NCBI RefSeq assembly: GCF_902729355.1
Contig: NZ_CACVCC010000001.1
Span: 93,258-157,257, forward strand
DNA from: Streptococcus sp. S784/96/1
Lineage (GTDB): Bacteria > Bacillota > Bacilli > Lactobacillales > Streptococcaceae
Length of the DNA stretch: 64,000 nt
Reading direction: 5' to 3'
Part shown: positions 36,260 through 45,571 of the stretch, one piece after another
Layout of the letters: each line of letters begins with the position of its first letter
Numbering within the stretch: position 1 is the stretch's first letter
Notes under the pieces: generated by a model
What the model was told of the DNA's origin: nothing
What the model saw: the letters and a program-made list of their open reading frames with translations, nothing else
The model's database searches: none
Translations under genes and position numbers: made by a program

Positions 36260-37471
36260 ATGACTTATAAAGAATTAAAAATCATCAAATTTAAACATTC
36301 AGATGACATCGAAAGAATATATCAAGAGAGGTTAAATAATATAGGCACAGTCAAGACAGAGATGTATCCTGTTTTGATGAAGCGTGGTGAAACAAAAGGG
36401 CGTCGTTTTCCATTATTTGTAGTGCCTTTATTAGAAATTCAAATATTATCACAACAAATTCAGGAAAAATCAAATCAGATATTGTCTCTTAGTGCGCAAT
36501 TACCTCCAATTGCTCAAAATCATCTTTATAGGGAGCAATTATATCGAGCTGTCATTGATACGAATGAGATTGAAGGTGTCAAAACAACGAGACGAGAGGT
36601 TTCAGATGCCTATCAAGCGATTTCTGATGGAAAAGGGAGTGGTATTAGATTATTTTCCACAGTCAGACTTTATCAAGATATCTTGGAACAGGAACCGTTT
36701 AGAATAGACACGATTGAATCTATCAGAGATATTTATGATAAATTAACAGATGGTGAAATAAGGCAAGATGATAAGCCTGATGGAAGATTGTTTCGAAATG
36801 GTCCGGTCAGTGTTTTGGATGATAAAAATGGTAAAATTGATCACATCCCACCTATTATGGAAGAAACGATTATTCTTATGCTATCAAGTTGGATTCAATT
36901 TATTAATGATCGGACTATTCCTTTTTTAACAAAAGCCTTTTTAGCTCACTATTTTTTTGAAAATATTCATCCTTTTTATGATGGCAATGGTAGAATAGGT
37001 CGTTACATCTTATCGAGGTACCTTTCTCGAAAACTAGACATTTTTTCTGGATTGATGATTTCACAAAAAATCAATGCATCTAGATCGATTTATTATAAGG
37101 CCTTTCAAAAAACTGGCGATTTTGATAATCGTGGGGAAGGGACTTTCTTTGTCTGGGACATGATGTCTTTATTAGCTTCTGGACAAGATGATATGATTAG
37201 CATGTTGGAAGAAAAGATTGCCTTGTTAAATGATTTTTGGCAAGAGTTAGAAGAAGGTTCTTTTACAGATTTACAAAGAGAGATTATGTTTATTTTATTT
37301 CAGTCAACAACATTTACCGATGATAAAAAAGATGGTATTGAAGACAGGCAACTTATTGAGTTTTTATCAGATCGATTTGCTAGGAAAAAAATAAAAGACA
37401 CTATAAAGTATCTTCAGGAATTGGGATATATTAAGCAGGTAACAAAAGCTCCTAGTAGGCACATTATTTAG
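36260..37471 (+). CDS. Fic family protein (AMPylase-like)
   Basis: A 403-residue Fic protein, expected to transfer AMP or another phosphate-containing group to a target protein. The core motif HPFYDGNGRIGR is complete (H237). The N-terminal inhibitory motif T-x3-E-G (TNEIEG, T101-E105-G106) makes it a self-inhibited class II member. The C-terminus (residues 330-400) looks like a winged helix (RQLIEFLSDRFARKKIKDTIKYL), suggesting DNA binding or autoregulation. GGAGAG precedes the ATG. It stands alone behind its own palindrome. Confidence 0.92.
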   Translation: MTYKELKIIKFKHSDDIERIYQERLNNIGTVKTEMYPVLMKRGETKGRRFPLFVVPLLEIQILSQQIQEKSNQILSLSAQLPPIAQNHLYREQLYRAVIDTNEIEGVKTTRREVSDAYQAISDGKGSGIRLFSTVRLYQDILEQEPFRIDTIESIRDIYDKLTDGEIRQDDKPDGRLFRNGPVSVLDDKNGKIDHIPPIMEETIILMLSSWIQFINDRTIPFLTKAFLAHYFFENIHPFYDGNGRIGRYILSRYLSRKLDIFSGLMISQKINASRSIYYKAFQKTGDFDNRGEGTFFVWDMMSLLASGQDDMISMLEEKIALLNDFWQELEEGSFTDLQREIMFILFQSTTFTDDKKDGIEDRQLIEFLSDRFARKKIKDTIKYLQELGYIKQVTKAPSRHII

Positions 37472-37571
37472 GATTTTTTAGAAAAATTGAAATTTGGCAT
37501 AGAGTGAGATGAGCTATTTTTACTATGCTATAGTGTTTTAGCTTTAAAATAGTAAACTCGTTTAAGATAAA

Positions 37572-38108
37572 TTGTCTCGTCACAGTGAACGTTTGATGGA
37601 GATTTATGACAAACAAGGGAGACTTGAGGATTATAAAGAGGAGCTGAGAACTTATATTTGGGACTACTGGAATGACAATTTAGATAGTCTCATGCTACTT
37701 AAGGAGGTCTCAACTGATCAGGAGTGGATTGAGTTCCGTGAGCATTACTTAAATGATCGTGGCCGTCGCTACCGCTTTGAATTGATGAATCAAGAACAGT
37801 TATTTGGTCGATTATTAGAGGAAATTTTATCAAGTCATTTCAAACGTTTGGATTTAATTGATTGTTATGAGGAAGGCTTGAAGTCCTATAATCCCTACCG
37901 AGTGAGAGATGTGATCTTAGATGAAATTCAGCACGGCATGGAAAGCGTCTCAGGTAGGGACACCTATCGTTATTTGATTAGTTATTTAAAAGTGTTAGAA
38001 GATTATCCAGATGGTAAAGTGATTAGTCAAAAAGTTGCAACAGGGTGGAAAAAAGACTACCCACGTCGTAAGGCAATGTTAGAGGAATTAAGAAAAGCTG
38101 GTTTTTAA
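37572..38108 (+). pseudogene. Probable 3' remnant of a SWIM zinc-finger-associated gene
   Basis: 178 codons open from TTG 37572, with a stop codon a few codons upstream (37563). The end YPRRKAMLEELRKAGF and the helical, repeat-like body resemble the C-terminus of large SWIM zinc-finger proteins of Firmicutes, as I remember them. There is no ATG at the start, no ribosome site and no N-terminal domain. I read it as a truncated relic left at the edge of the island; a short functional gene is not excluded. Confidence 0.5.
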
Positions 38109-38210
38109 ATTTATGAACGTGACCAATTTTTGGAAGTGTGATTGGCTACCTCTTAAACCAAGTTCCGATGTTTTTAGATGTGTTTTTAGCTAGTTATGCT
38201 GATATTCTAT

Positions 38211-38239
38211 TTGCCAATTCAGCTATTTTTTGGTAAAAT
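38211..38239 (+). promoter_or_regulatory. pheS promoter
   Basis: TTGCCA at 38211-38216, a 17-base spacer, and TAAAAT at 38234-38239, directly upstream of the T-box leader. Confidence 0.7.
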
Positions 38240-38257
38240 AACTCTAATTGAATAGAG

Positions 38258-38440
38258 CCTTTGAGACTAGTAACTAGGTGGCAAATGATAGGGAGTGGGA
38301 ATCGTGGACTGGAAGTTCCCTCGTGGAAAGCTTAGCGAATTCACTCAAGTGAGGGCTAGTGAATTAAGGTCTTTTTGAGACGAAAACGGATGGTACCGCG
38401 TGTCAACGCTCCGCTAATGGGGTTTTGGCATGCGGTTATT
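38258..38440 (+). ncRNA. T-box leader of pheS (tRNA-Phe sensing)
   Basis: The conserved T-box GGATGGTACCGCG lies at 38388-38400. Stem I appears to be closed by ACTAG/CTAGT (around 38265 and 38354), and GAATTCA at 38337-38343 offers a UUC phenylalanine specifier (38340-38342). ACCGCGTG can pair with CATGCGGT at 38429-38436 as the competing hairpin. Uncharged tRNA-Phe would favour read-through into pheS. The specifier is a proposal. The 200 bases from here to pheS hold no gene. Confidence 0.85.
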
Positions 38441-38645
38441 TGGTTGTCTAAGACTTGCTATTCAACTGATTATTTAAAAATAATGGAAAGGAAGGTTTGG
38501 TTTAGCGAGATAGCTGAACTGAACACGGGACTAAATGCCTAGGATAAATAACAAATCTTCCTTAGATGTTAGGACATCTTCGTTAGATTTTCTATTCTTC
38601 GACGGCATTTTTCGGCAAACCGAAGCGTCCCTTTGTATCTTAATT

Positions 38646-39689
38646 ATGGATTTACAGGCACAGTTAGAGGAGTTGAAGGTTTCAACTCAGGCTAAGTTAA
38701 AGGAAATGACAGGTGACCATAGTAAGGAATTGCAAGACCTACGTGTCGCTGTTCTTGGGAAAAAAGGCTCTTTGACAGACCTTTTGAAAGGGCTTAAAGA
38801 CCTGTCGAATGAATTAAAACCAGTTGTTGGTAAGCAAGTCAATGAAGTCCGTGACGTTTTGAATGCGGCATTTGAAGAAACGGCAAAGATTGTTGAAGCC
38901 GCTAAGATTCAACGCCAGTTGGAGAGTGAGAGTCTGGATGTCACTTTACCAGGGCGTCAGATTAAAGTAGGAAATCGTCATGTGTTGACGCAGACTTCTG
39001 AAGAAATTGAAGATATCTTTTTAGGTATGGGATTTCAGGTTGTTGATGGTTATGAGGTTGAAAAGGACTATTATAACTTTGAACGTATGAATTTGCCAAA
39101 AGATCACCCAGCGCGTGACATGCAGGATACTTTCTATATCACTGAAGAAATCTTGCTTCGTACGCACACCAGTCCTGTTCAGGCTCGCACGCTTGATAAA
39201 CACGATTTTTCAAAAGGACCGTTGAAGATGATTTCTCCAGGTCGTGTTTTCCGTCGTGATACGGACGATGCGACGCACAGCCACCAGTTCCACCAAATTG
39301 AAGGACTTGTGGTCGGGAAAAATATCTCAATGGGTGACCTGAAAGGTACTCTTGAGATGATTGTTCAAAAGATGTTTGGAGCTGAGCGTAAGATTCGTCT
39401 TCGTCCTTCTTACTTCCCATTTACAGAGCCATCTGTTGAAGTGGATGTGTCATGCTTCAAATGTGGTGGAGACGGCTGTAACGTCTGCAAGAAAACAGGA
39501 TGGATTGAAATTCTCGGTGCTGGTATGGTTCACCCACAGGTTCTTGAAATGTCTGGTGTTGACTCAGAAGAGTACTCAGGCTTTGCCTTTGGTCTAGGTC
39601 AAGAACGTATTGCCATGCTTCGGTACGGCATCAATGACATTCGTGGCTTCTACCAAGGCGACGTCCGCTTTAGTGAGCAATTTAAATAG
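38646..39689 (+). CDS. pheS: Phenylalanyl-tRNA synthetase alpha subunit
   Basis: The catalytic alpha subunit, 347 residues, the usual streptococcal length, starting [11 protein letters not shown]. It has an N-terminal coiled coil (1-85) and class II motifs: motif 2 in [23 protein letters not shown] and motif 3 in [15 protein letters not shown]. The frame is open from 38535, but those 37 extra codons lie in the leader and are not family-like. No strong ribosome site is seen before ATG 38646. It forms the alpha2-beta2 enzyme with PheT. Confidence 0.96.
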   Translation: MDLQAQLEELKVSTQAKLKEMTGDHSKELQDLRVAVLGKKGSLTDLLKGLKDLSNELKPVVGKQVNEVRDVLNAAFEETAKIVEAAKIQRQLESESLDVTLPGRQIKVGNRHVLTQTSEEIEDIFLGMGFQVVDGYEVEKDYYNFERMNLPKDHPARDMQDTFYITEEILLRTHTSPVQARTLDKHDFSKGPLKMISPGRVFRRDTDDATHSHQFHQIEGLVVGKNISMGDLKGTLEMIVQKMFGAERKIRLRPSYFPFTEPSVEVDVSCFKCGGDGCNVCKKTGWIEILGAGMVHPQVLEMSGVDSEEYSGFAFGLGQERIAMLRYGINDIRGFYQGDVRFSEQFK

Positions 39690-39738
39690 TAACTGAGATG
39701 TTGAAAAGGAAATGTATTAAGGATTAGAGGTAAAACGA

Positions 39739-40266
39739 ATGGTGATGACAGTAGGGATTAAACCTGTAGCGAAAGAAGAAGTGCCAATCTTGCAAGAACT
39801 AGCTATGAAAACATTCAGAGAGACTTTTGAAGAGAACTATACTGAGGAGCAGTTACAAACTTTTTTTGCGAATCAGTATGATAAGGCAGTATTATCAGCA
39901 GAACTGGACCATTCGGAAACGGAAATTGATTTCCTTATGGTCAATAACGAACCAGTCGGATATCTTAAAGTAAACTGGGGAAATGTCCAAACTGAAAGAA
40001 AACTAGATGATGCTTTTGAAATACAAAGAATCTATATTTTGAAAGCTTATCAGGGTCAGGGATTTGGGAAAATGCTTCTTGATTATGCGCTTGAGGTTGC
40101 TCAAGATATGGATAAATCTTGGGTATGGCTCGGTGTTTGGGAACACAATACCCAAGCTCAAGGATTCTATGCCAAATACGGCTTTGAAAAATTCTCAGAA
40201 CATCAATTTATCATTTCGGAAAATCAAGTTGATGTGGATTGGCTACTCAGAAAAAAATTGAAATAA
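39739..40266 (+). CDS. GNAT family N-acetyltransferase
   Basis: A 175-residue GNAT protein. The acetyl-CoA loop is in IYILKAYQGQGFGKMLLDYAL (Q/R-x-x-G-x-G/A pattern), followed by WLGVWEHNTQAQGFYAKYGF. The substrate is unknown. It sits between pheS and pheT, an arrangement I recall from other streptococci. Starts at 39739 (ATG) and 39745 (ATG) are both possible. Confidence 0.9.
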   Translation: MVMTVGIKPVAKEEVPILQELAMKTFRETFEENYTEEQLQTFFANQYDKAVLSAELDHSETEIDFLMVNNEPVGYLKVNWGNVQTERKLDDAFEIQRIYILKAYQGQGFGKMLLDYALEVAQDMDKSWVWLGVWEHNTQAQGFYAKYGFEKFSEHQFIISENQVDVDWLLRKKLK

Positions 40267-40291
40267 TACCAAGCTGAGAAGCGACAGCACA

Positions 40292-40421
40292 GCGACCGAA
40301 GGTCGCACATTCCAAGCAAGACCGCTGCTGCGCCACAGTTGGGACAAAGAAGAGTGAGATAGTCCACTGGACTATCTCAGGTTGTTGCTTAGAAACTGGA
40401 AAGCAACTCATGGCGACCATG
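40292..40421. repeat. Cluster of four stem-loops between the GNAT gene and pheT
   Basis: Four hairpins lie in 130 bases. GCGACC/GGTCGC around GAA is at 40292-40306. A perfect 12-bp arm palindrome centred on GTCCACTGGAC is at 40355-40379. GTTGCTT/AAGCAAC is at 40384-40407. CATGG/CCATG around CGA is at 40409-40421. None has a T-run. The GTCCACTGGAC core and the GA-A-loop hairpin recur in the gap at 55857-56008, so this is likely a dispersed intergenic repeat. Confidence 0.65.
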
Positions 40422-40473
40422 CAGCCTAAGCGGTTGCTTAAAAAAGAAAAAATAAACAAAGAAAGAAAAAATC

Positions 40474-42879
40474 ATGCTTGTATCATATAAATGGTTAAAA
40501 GAGTTGGTGGACATTGATGTCCCATCAGCGGAATTAGCAGAAAAAATGTCAACGACAGGTATTGAAGTTGAGGGCGTTGAAGTCCCATCAGCTGGTCTGT
40601 CAAAATTAGTAGTTGGTCACGTGTTGTCTTGTGACGATGTGCCAGATACGCACTTGCACTTGTGCCAAGTCGATACTGGAGACGACCAACCTCGTCAAAT
40701 CGTCTGTGGGGCACCAAATGTAGCAGCTGGTCAAAAAGTTATTGTTGCGATTCCAGGAGCTCGTATTGCAGACAACTACAAAATCAAAAAAGGGAAAATT
40801 CGTGGCATGGAGTCACTTGGGATGATTTGTTCTCTCCAAGAGCTTGGTTTGCCAGATAGCATTATTCCAAAAGCATTTTCAGATGGAATCCAAATCTTGC
40901 CTAATGATGCCGTGCCAGGCGATAGCATTTTCTCATACCTTGACCTAGATGACGAAATCATTGAATTGTCGATCACGCCAAACCGTGCGGATGCGCTTTC
41001 TATGCGTGGTGTCGCTCACGAAGTGGCTGCTATTTACGGCAAATCTGTGCATTTCCCTAAGAAGGCTTTGGTGGAAAATAGCAAAGCGGCTAATGATGTG
41101 ATTTCTGTCGCTATTGAAAGCGATAAGGTAGCGATTTACGCGAGCCGTGTCGTGGAAAATGTGACCGTGGCACCAAGTCCACAATGGTTGCAAAATGTCT
41201 TGATGAATGCCGGTATTCGCCCAATTAATAACGTTGTGGATATCACAAACTACGTCCTTCTTTACTTTGGACAGCCAATGCACGCTTTTGACTTTGATAA
41301 ATTTGAAGGCAATGCTATTGTCGCTCGTGATGCGCGTGACGGTGAGAAATTGGTCACTCTTGACGGTGAAGAGCGTGAATTGACAACTGATGATATCGTC
41401 ATTACAGTTGTGGATAAGCCAGTGGCACTTGCAGGTGTTATGGGCGGTCAAGCAACTGAAATCGACAATAACTCGAAGACGGTTGTTCTTGAAGCAGCGG
41501 TCTTTGATGGCAAATCCATCCGTAAAACATCTGGTCGTTTGAACCTTCGTTCAGAAAGCTCATCACGCTTTGAAAAAGGGATTAACCTTGAAACCGTTAC
41601 TGAAGCGCTTGATTTTGCAGCAGCGATGCTGACAGAATTAGCAGGTGGTGAGGTCCTTTCTGGTCGTGTTCAAGCTGGAGCAGTTGAGACAAGTCCAGTG
41701 GAGGTTTCAACCAGCCTTGACTATGTCAATGTGCGTTTAGGAACTGAGTTGACTTATGCTGACATTGAAGCTATCTTTGCTAAACTTGGTTTTGGTTTGT
41801 CTGGCAATGCAGAGCGCTTCACTGTTGCTGTACCTCGTCGCCGTTGGGACATCAGTATTCAAGCAGACTTGGTGGAAGAAATCGCTCGTATCTATGGTTA
41901 TGATAACTTACCAACCACTTTGCCAGAAGCTGGGGGAACTGCTGGTGAATTGACAGCTACTCAAAAACTCCGTCGCAAGGTTCGTACGATTGCTGAAGGG
42001 GCTGGTTTGACTGAAATCATTTCGTATGCTCTGACAACACCAGAAAAAGCAATTGAATTTACAGCAGAACCAACTCAGGTTACAGAACTCATGTGGCCAA
42101 TGACGGTTGACCGCTCTGCCCTTCGTCAAAATGTGATTTCAGGAATGCTTGACACGGTAGCTTATAACGTGAACCGTAAAAATAGCAATGTTGCTATTTA
42201 CGAAATTGGTAAAATCTTCCACCAAACAGGTGATGTGAAGACAGATCTACCACAAGAGGTAAATACGTTTGCTTTTGCCATTTCTGGTTTGGTAGCGGAA
42301 AAAGATTTCCAAACACCAGCAGTACCTGTTGATTTCTTCTATGCGAAAGGGATTCTTGAAACTCTCTTTGACAAACTTGGTTTAGCCGTTGCTTACACAG
42401 CAGACAAGTCAGTTGCTAGCCTGCACCCTGGTCGTACCGCAGCGATTACATTTGGCGATGTTACCCTTGGATTTGTTGGTCAAGTTCACCCGCAAACGGC
42501 TAAGGTATATGGCATTCCAGAAACGTATGTGGCAGAAATCAACCTTGATGCGGTTGAAGCTGCTATAACGACTGAACAAGTTTTCCAAGACATCACAAAA
42601 TTCCCAGCCGTATCTCGTGACATTGCTCTGCTATTGGACAAACACATCACGCATAAAGCTATCGTAGAAGCCATCGAGAAGGCGGGCGTGAAACGCTTGA
42701 CAGCCATCAAGCTCTTTGACGTGTATGCCGGTGCAAATCTTGGTGACGATAAGAAATCAATGGCTTATAGCCTTACTTTCCAAAATCCAACCGATAGCCT
42801 CACCGACGAAGAAGTCGCAGGTTACATGGAAAAAATCACTAAAGCTCTTGTTGAAAACGTTGGAGCAGAAGTGCGATAA
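40474..42879 (+). CDS. pheT: Phenylalanyl-tRNA synthetase beta subunit
   Basis: 801 residues, full length. It has an N-terminal tRNA-binding (EMAP/B2) domain (about 40-150, [20 protein letters not shown]), the B3/B4 editing domain, B5, and the C-terminal anticodon-binding domain (about 705-800, [21 protein letters not shown]). It pairs with PheS to charge tRNA-Phe. The start ATG follows an A-rich stretch with GAAAGA. A terminator lies 8 bases after the stop. Confidence 0.96.
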   Translation: MLVSYKWLKELVDIDVPSAELAEKMSTTGIEVEGVEVPSAGLSKLVVGHVLSCDDVPDTHLHLCQVDTGDDQPRQIVCGAPNVAAGQKVIVAIPGARIADNYKIKKGKIRGMESLGMICSLQELGLPDSIIPKAFSDGIQILPNDAVPGDSIFSYLDLDDEIIELSITPNRADALSMRGVAHEVAAIYGKSVHFPKKALVENSKAANDVISVAIESDKVAIYASRVVENVTVAPSPQWLQNVLMNAGIRPINNVVDITNYVLLYFGQPMHAFDFDKFEGNAIVARDARDGEKLVTLDGEERELTTDDIVITVVDKPVALAGVMGGQATEIDNNSKTVVLEAAVFDGKSIRKTSGRLNLRSESSSRFEKGINLETVTEALDFAAAMLTELAGGEVLSGRVQAGAVETSPVEVSTSLDYVNVRLGTELTYADIEAIFAKLGFGLSGNAERFTVAVPRRRWDISIQADLVEEIARIYGYDNLPTTLPEAGGTAGELTATQKLRRKVRTIAEGAGLTEIISYALTTPEKAIEFTAEPTQVTELMWPMTVDRSALRQNVISGMLDTVAYNVNRKNSNVAIYEIGKIFHQTGDVKTDLPQEVNTFAFAISGLVAEKDFQTPAVPVDFFYAKGILETLFDKLGLAVAYTADKSVASLHPGRTAAITFGDVTLGFVGQVHPQTAKVYGIPETYVAEINLDAVEAAITTEQVFQDITKFPAVSRDIALLLDKHITHKAIVEAIEKAGVKRLTAIKLFDVYAGANLGDDKKSMAYSLTFQNPTDSLTDEEVAGYMEKITKALVENVGAEVR

Positions 42880-42886
42880 GACACAA

Positions 42887-42915
42887 AAGCTACTCGAAAG
42901 GGTAGTTTTTTTTTT
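42887..42915 (+). terminator. pheT terminator
   Basis: CTACTC (42890-42895) and GGGTAG (42900-42905) form a hairpin with a GAAA tetraloop, followed by ten Ts. Confidence 0.8.
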
Positions 42916-42945
42916 GGAGCGAGGAAATAAAAACTCAAAAAATAA

Positions 42946-42957
42946 TTAACCAGTTAA
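42946..42957. promoter_or_regulatory. AdcR-type zinc box 1
   Basis: TTAACCAGTTAA matches the streptococcal AdcR consensus TTAACYRGTTAA exactly. It lies 10 bases upstream of the -35 box. Confidence 0.85.
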
Positions 42958-42967
42958 CAGTTTTTGC

Positions 42968-42995
42968 TTGCAATTTGGAAAATTTACGTTATAAT
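42968..42995 (+). promoter_or_regulatory. Promoter of the S14 paralogue gene
   Basis: TTGCAA at 42968-42973, a 16-base spacer, and TATAAT at 42990-42995, lying between the two AdcR-like boxes. Confidence 0.75.
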
Positions 42996-43003
42996 AAAAG
43001 AGT

Positions 43004-43029
43004 ATTTTAATTAACTCGTTAATTAAAAT
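43004..43029. promoter_or_regulatory. AdcR-type zinc box 2 within a longer palindrome
   Basis: TTAACTCGTTAA (43011-43022) matches the AdcR pattern and is the core of a longer perfect inverted repeat with arms ATTTTAATTAAC and GTTAATTAAAAT. It covers the expected transcription start. Confidence 0.85.
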
Positions 43030-43072
43030 GCTAGTATCTATTGATAGCAGAAAAATTTAGAAAGGGAAAAAG

Positions 43073-43342
43073 ATGGCAAAAAAATCAAAAATTGCTAAAT
43101 TTAAAAAACAGCAGGAACTTGTTGAACGCTATGCTGATTTGCGTAGAGAGCTAAAAGCTGCCGGTGATTATGAAGCACTTCGTCGTTTGCCACGTGATTC
43201 AAATCCAAATCGTTTGAAGAACCGTGATTTAATTGATGGACGTCCTCATGCCTATATGCGAAAATTTGGAATGAGTCGTATTAATTTCCGCCAGTTAGCT
43301 CATAAGGGACAAATTCCAGGTGTGACAAAAGCAAGTTGGTAG
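43073..43342 (+). CDS. rpsN: Zinc-independent ribosomal protein S14 (RpsN paralogue)
   Basis: An 89-residue S14 without a single cysteine: it lacks the CxxC pairs of the zinc-binding S14 (RpsZ/RpsN1 type). The conserved C-terminus [25 protein letters not shown] confirms S14. Such paralogues replace the zinc form when zinc is scarce and free zinc for other uses. The two AdcR-type boxes around its promoter support induction at low zinc. GAAAGGGAAAAAG precedes the ATG. Confidence 0.95.
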   Translation: MAKKSKIAKFKKQQELVERYADLRRELKAAGDYEALRRLPRDSNPNRLKNRDLIDGRPHAYMRKFGMSRINFRQLAHKGQIPGVTKASW

Positions 43343-43474
43343 CACATCACTCCTTTTATGCTTATTCTAGTCGTTTTGAGTGTAAGCAAAACGACAGGAA
43401 GATTACTCAAGATGTTTTTAGCCATAACATCAGTAATTATTTTCTCTAATCATAGATGCCATAGATTTACCTTA

Positions 43475-43508
43475 AGAACTCAGTATGCCAAGATACTGAG
43501 TTCTTTTT
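43475..43508 (+). terminator. Strong terminator after the S14 paralogue
   Basis: Perfect 12-bp arms AGAACTCAGTAT (43475-43486) and ATACTGAGTTCT (43493-43504), followed by T-run. Confidence 0.85.
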
Positions 43509-43791
43509 GCTATTTCAAAGTTATAGTGAATGGAATAAAAGTTAGCTATGATTAAGCGACTTGTCTTAAGTCGTGTGACAGCCTGTGTAAAAACTATTAA
43601 AGTCTAAACTGATATATTAGAAAGCAAGAGTGTAGTCAACGCTTGAAATGTAAAAAAGGGAAATTGATTAGTATCAATTTAATTTCCGGAGTAAGTTCGA
43701 CCAACCGATAATACAAGGAGAATAAACTACTAAGATGGCTAGATAAATCTTTAAAGTGTTTTCTGTTAAGGTAATTGAAGTGTTGATTGCT

Positions 43792-43842
43792 AAAAAACTC
43801 AGAACTACGTCTGTTGTAAACGTTTTAGTCCTGAGTTTTTTT
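43792..43842. terminator. Bidirectional terminator
   Basis: AAAAAACTCAG (43792-43802) and CTGAGTTTTTTT (43831-43842) pair, with A- and T-tracts at the outer ends, so it works for both strands. It lies just beyond the end of the minus-strand DUF1846 gene. Confidence 0.75.
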
Positions 43843-43850
43843 AGCATGCT

Positions 43851-45335
43851 TTATTTTCTGAAGAGCTTGTCTTTTTGGTAAATTGGGTCAAAGGTAACAT
43901 TGATACCGAGTTTACGGAAGACGTTTTTATCTTCTTCTGGCAGGTTTACAGTTGAGTGAACTTCACTGCCTTTTAAGTTGCCAAGCTCCTTCATAGCTTT
44001 ATTAGCTTCTTCGTTATTCATAGCTGTAATGGCAAGGGCAATCAATAGCTCGCTAGAGTGAAGACGTGGGTTGCGATTTCCTAAATGGTTCAGTTTAAGG
44101 TTTTGGATTGGTTTGACATACTCAGGTTCGATTAAATGAGTGTCTTTAGCAATGCCAGCAAGGGCTTTGATACCATTGACAATAACTGCGGCAGATGGTC
44201 CAAAGAGTTCTGAGGTTTTACCGGTGACGATTTGTCCATTTGGTAATTCCATAGCCAAAGCAGGTGCACCAGTCAACTCAGCTTTTTCACGCGCAGCTTT
44301 TGTCACCAAACGATCCAAAGGAGAAATACCAAGGTCATTCATCAGAAGTTCAATCTTCTTAACAGCAGTTTCACCAACACGCTCTGCCTTGAATTCAACA
44401 AGGGTTTGATAGTAGCGACGGATAATTTCTTGCTTAGAAGCCTCTTTAGCAGCCTCGTTATCAGTAATGGCAAAGCCGACCATATTAACTCCCATATCGG
44501 TAGGAGAAGCGTATGGTGAGCTTCCTAGGATACGTTCGAGCATGCGCTTAACCACAGGGAAAATTTCAATATCACGGTTGTAGTTGACAGTTGTTTTACC
44601 GTAGGTCTCCAAGTGGAAAGGATCAATCATGTTAACATCATCAAGGTCTGCTGTTGCAGCTTCATAGGCAAGGTTAACAGGGTGGTGTAGTGGCAAGTTC
44701 CAAACAGGGAAGGTTTCAAATTTAGCATAGCCAGAAGTGACACCATTGATTTGATCGTGATAGAGTTGGGAAATACATGTTGCTAATTTACCAGAACCTG
44801 GACCTGGTGCAGTTACGACAATGAGGTTACGGCTAGTCTGGATATAGTCATTTTTCCCCATTCCTTCAGGTGAAATGATATGGTCAATTGCTGTTGGATA
44901 TCCAGCGATTGGGTAATGGAGGTAAGAGGCGATGCCGTGTTTATCAAGTTCCTTACGGAAAGCATCAGCAGCGGGTTGTCCAGTGTATTGTGTAATGACA
45001 ACAGAACCTACAAAGATATCTAGGTCATTGAACTTATCAATGAGACGAAAGACTTCTTGGTCGTAAGAAATACCTAGGTCTCCTCTGGCTTTAGAATGCT
45101 CAATGTTACTAGCATTGATAGCAATTACAATTTCAACTTGCTCACGGAGTTCGTGTAGGAGTTTGATTTTATTATCAGGCTCATAGCCAGGTAACACACG
45201 GGCTGCATGAAAATCTTCAAGCATCTTACCACCAAATTCCATATAGAGTTTGCCATCAAATTGCGCAATTCTCTCAAGAATATGGTCACGTTGTAGGTTT
45301 AAATAGTGTTCAGAGCTAAAAGCTTGTTGAATCAT
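43851..45335 (-). CDS. DUF1846 family protein
   Basis: A 494-residue cytoplasmic protein of the DUF1846 family, conserved in streptococci, lactobacilli and clostridia, with no established function. The N-terminal part has [14 protein letters not shown], a P-loop-like glycine-rich turn (about 180-193), and the family segments [22 protein letters not shown] and [13 protein letters not shown] are clear. A GGAGG site precedes the ATG on the minus strand. It has its own promoter and an unusual leader containing a terminator. Confidence 0.92.
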   Translation of the reverse strand: MIQQAFSSEHYLNLQRDHILERIAQFDGKLYMEFGGKMLEDFHAARVLPGYEPDNKIKLLHELREQVEIVIAINASNIEHSKARGDLGISYDQEVFRLIDKFNDLDIFVGSVVITQYTGQPAADAFRKELDKHGIASYLHYPIAGYPTAIDHIISPEGMGKNDYIQTSRNLIVVTAPGPGSGKLATCISQLYHDQINGVTSGYAKFETFPVWNLPLHHPVNLAYEAATADLDDVNMIDPFHLETYGKTTVNYNRDIEIFPVVKRMLERILGSSPYASPTDMGVNMVGFAITDNEAAKEASKQEIIRRYYQTLVEFKAERVGETAVKKIELLMNDLGISPLDRLVTKAAREKAELTGAPALAMELPNGQIVTGKTSELFGPSAAVIVNGIKALAGIAKDTHLIEPEYVKPIQNLKLNHLGNRNPRLHSSELLIALAITAMNNEEANKAMKELGNLKGSEVHSTVNLPEEDKNVFRKLGINVTFDPIYQKDKLFRK

Positions 45336-45512
45336 CTTGAAATATCCTCCATAATATAAATAGAAAGTAACTTATCTCGGTAGGAGATAAAAGGTGACGA
45401 CTAAAATGGGAGCTTTTAATAATGTTTAAGACTAAAACGTTGTAAAAAACAAAAATAGCTCCCTAGAAACTAGGGAGCTTTTTTCTGACCTCTGAAGAGG
45501 TGCCCAAACAAT
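45336..45512 (-). promoter_or_regulatory. Leader with internal terminator (possible attenuator) of the DUF1846 gene
   Basis: Reading the minus strand after the promoter, there is a hairpin ACCTCT/AGAGGT (45488-45501). Then comes a strong hairpin AGCTCCCTA/TAGGGAGCT (45457-45479) followed by ATTTTTG, then TTATCTC/GAGATAA (45372-45390) near the ribosome site. The second hairpin is a good terminator about 50 bases into the transcript. A second AGCTCCC copy (45407-45413 region) could pair with its right arm. On the plus strand it also resembles a terminator. Confidence 0.6.
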
Positions 45513-45541
45513 AATATATCAGAGATTAGGAACTTTGTCAA
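45513..45541 (-). promoter_or_regulatory. Promoter of the DUF1846 gene
   Basis: On the minus strand TTGACA (45541-45536), a 17-base spacer, and TATATT (45518-45513). It lies about 180 bases before the start codon. Confidence 0.8.
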
Positions 45542-45571
45542 CTTTGAGAAAAATTATTTTAGCTTATTTAG

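Larger units (their letters stand above)
43343..43850. other. Gene-free 508-base stretch with two terminators
   Basis: No convincing gene is seen. It holds the terminator at 43475-43508, hairpins CGACTT/AAGTCG (about 43557-43573) and AAATTGAT/ATCAATTT (about 43671-43690), and the large bidirectional terminator at 43792-43842. The part 43540-43780 may be a decayed mobile element, but I cannot match it to a family. Confidence 0.5.

Noticed and set aside
33834..38108. A prophage or integrative element
   Set aside because: No integrase, transposase, phage structural gene or flanking attachment repeat is seen; only small accessory genes.
38535..38645. In-frame 37-codon extension before pheS
   Set aside because: It lies in the structured leader, and [11 protein letters not shown] at 38646 gives the normal PheS length.
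43358..43555. A 65-codon open frame after the S14 paralogue
   Set aside because: No ribosome site, unusual composition, and a strong terminator (43475-43508) lies inside it.
45457..45479. A T-box leader for the DUF1846 gene
   Set aside because: No GGTGGNACCGCG-type T-box sequence is present in the leader.
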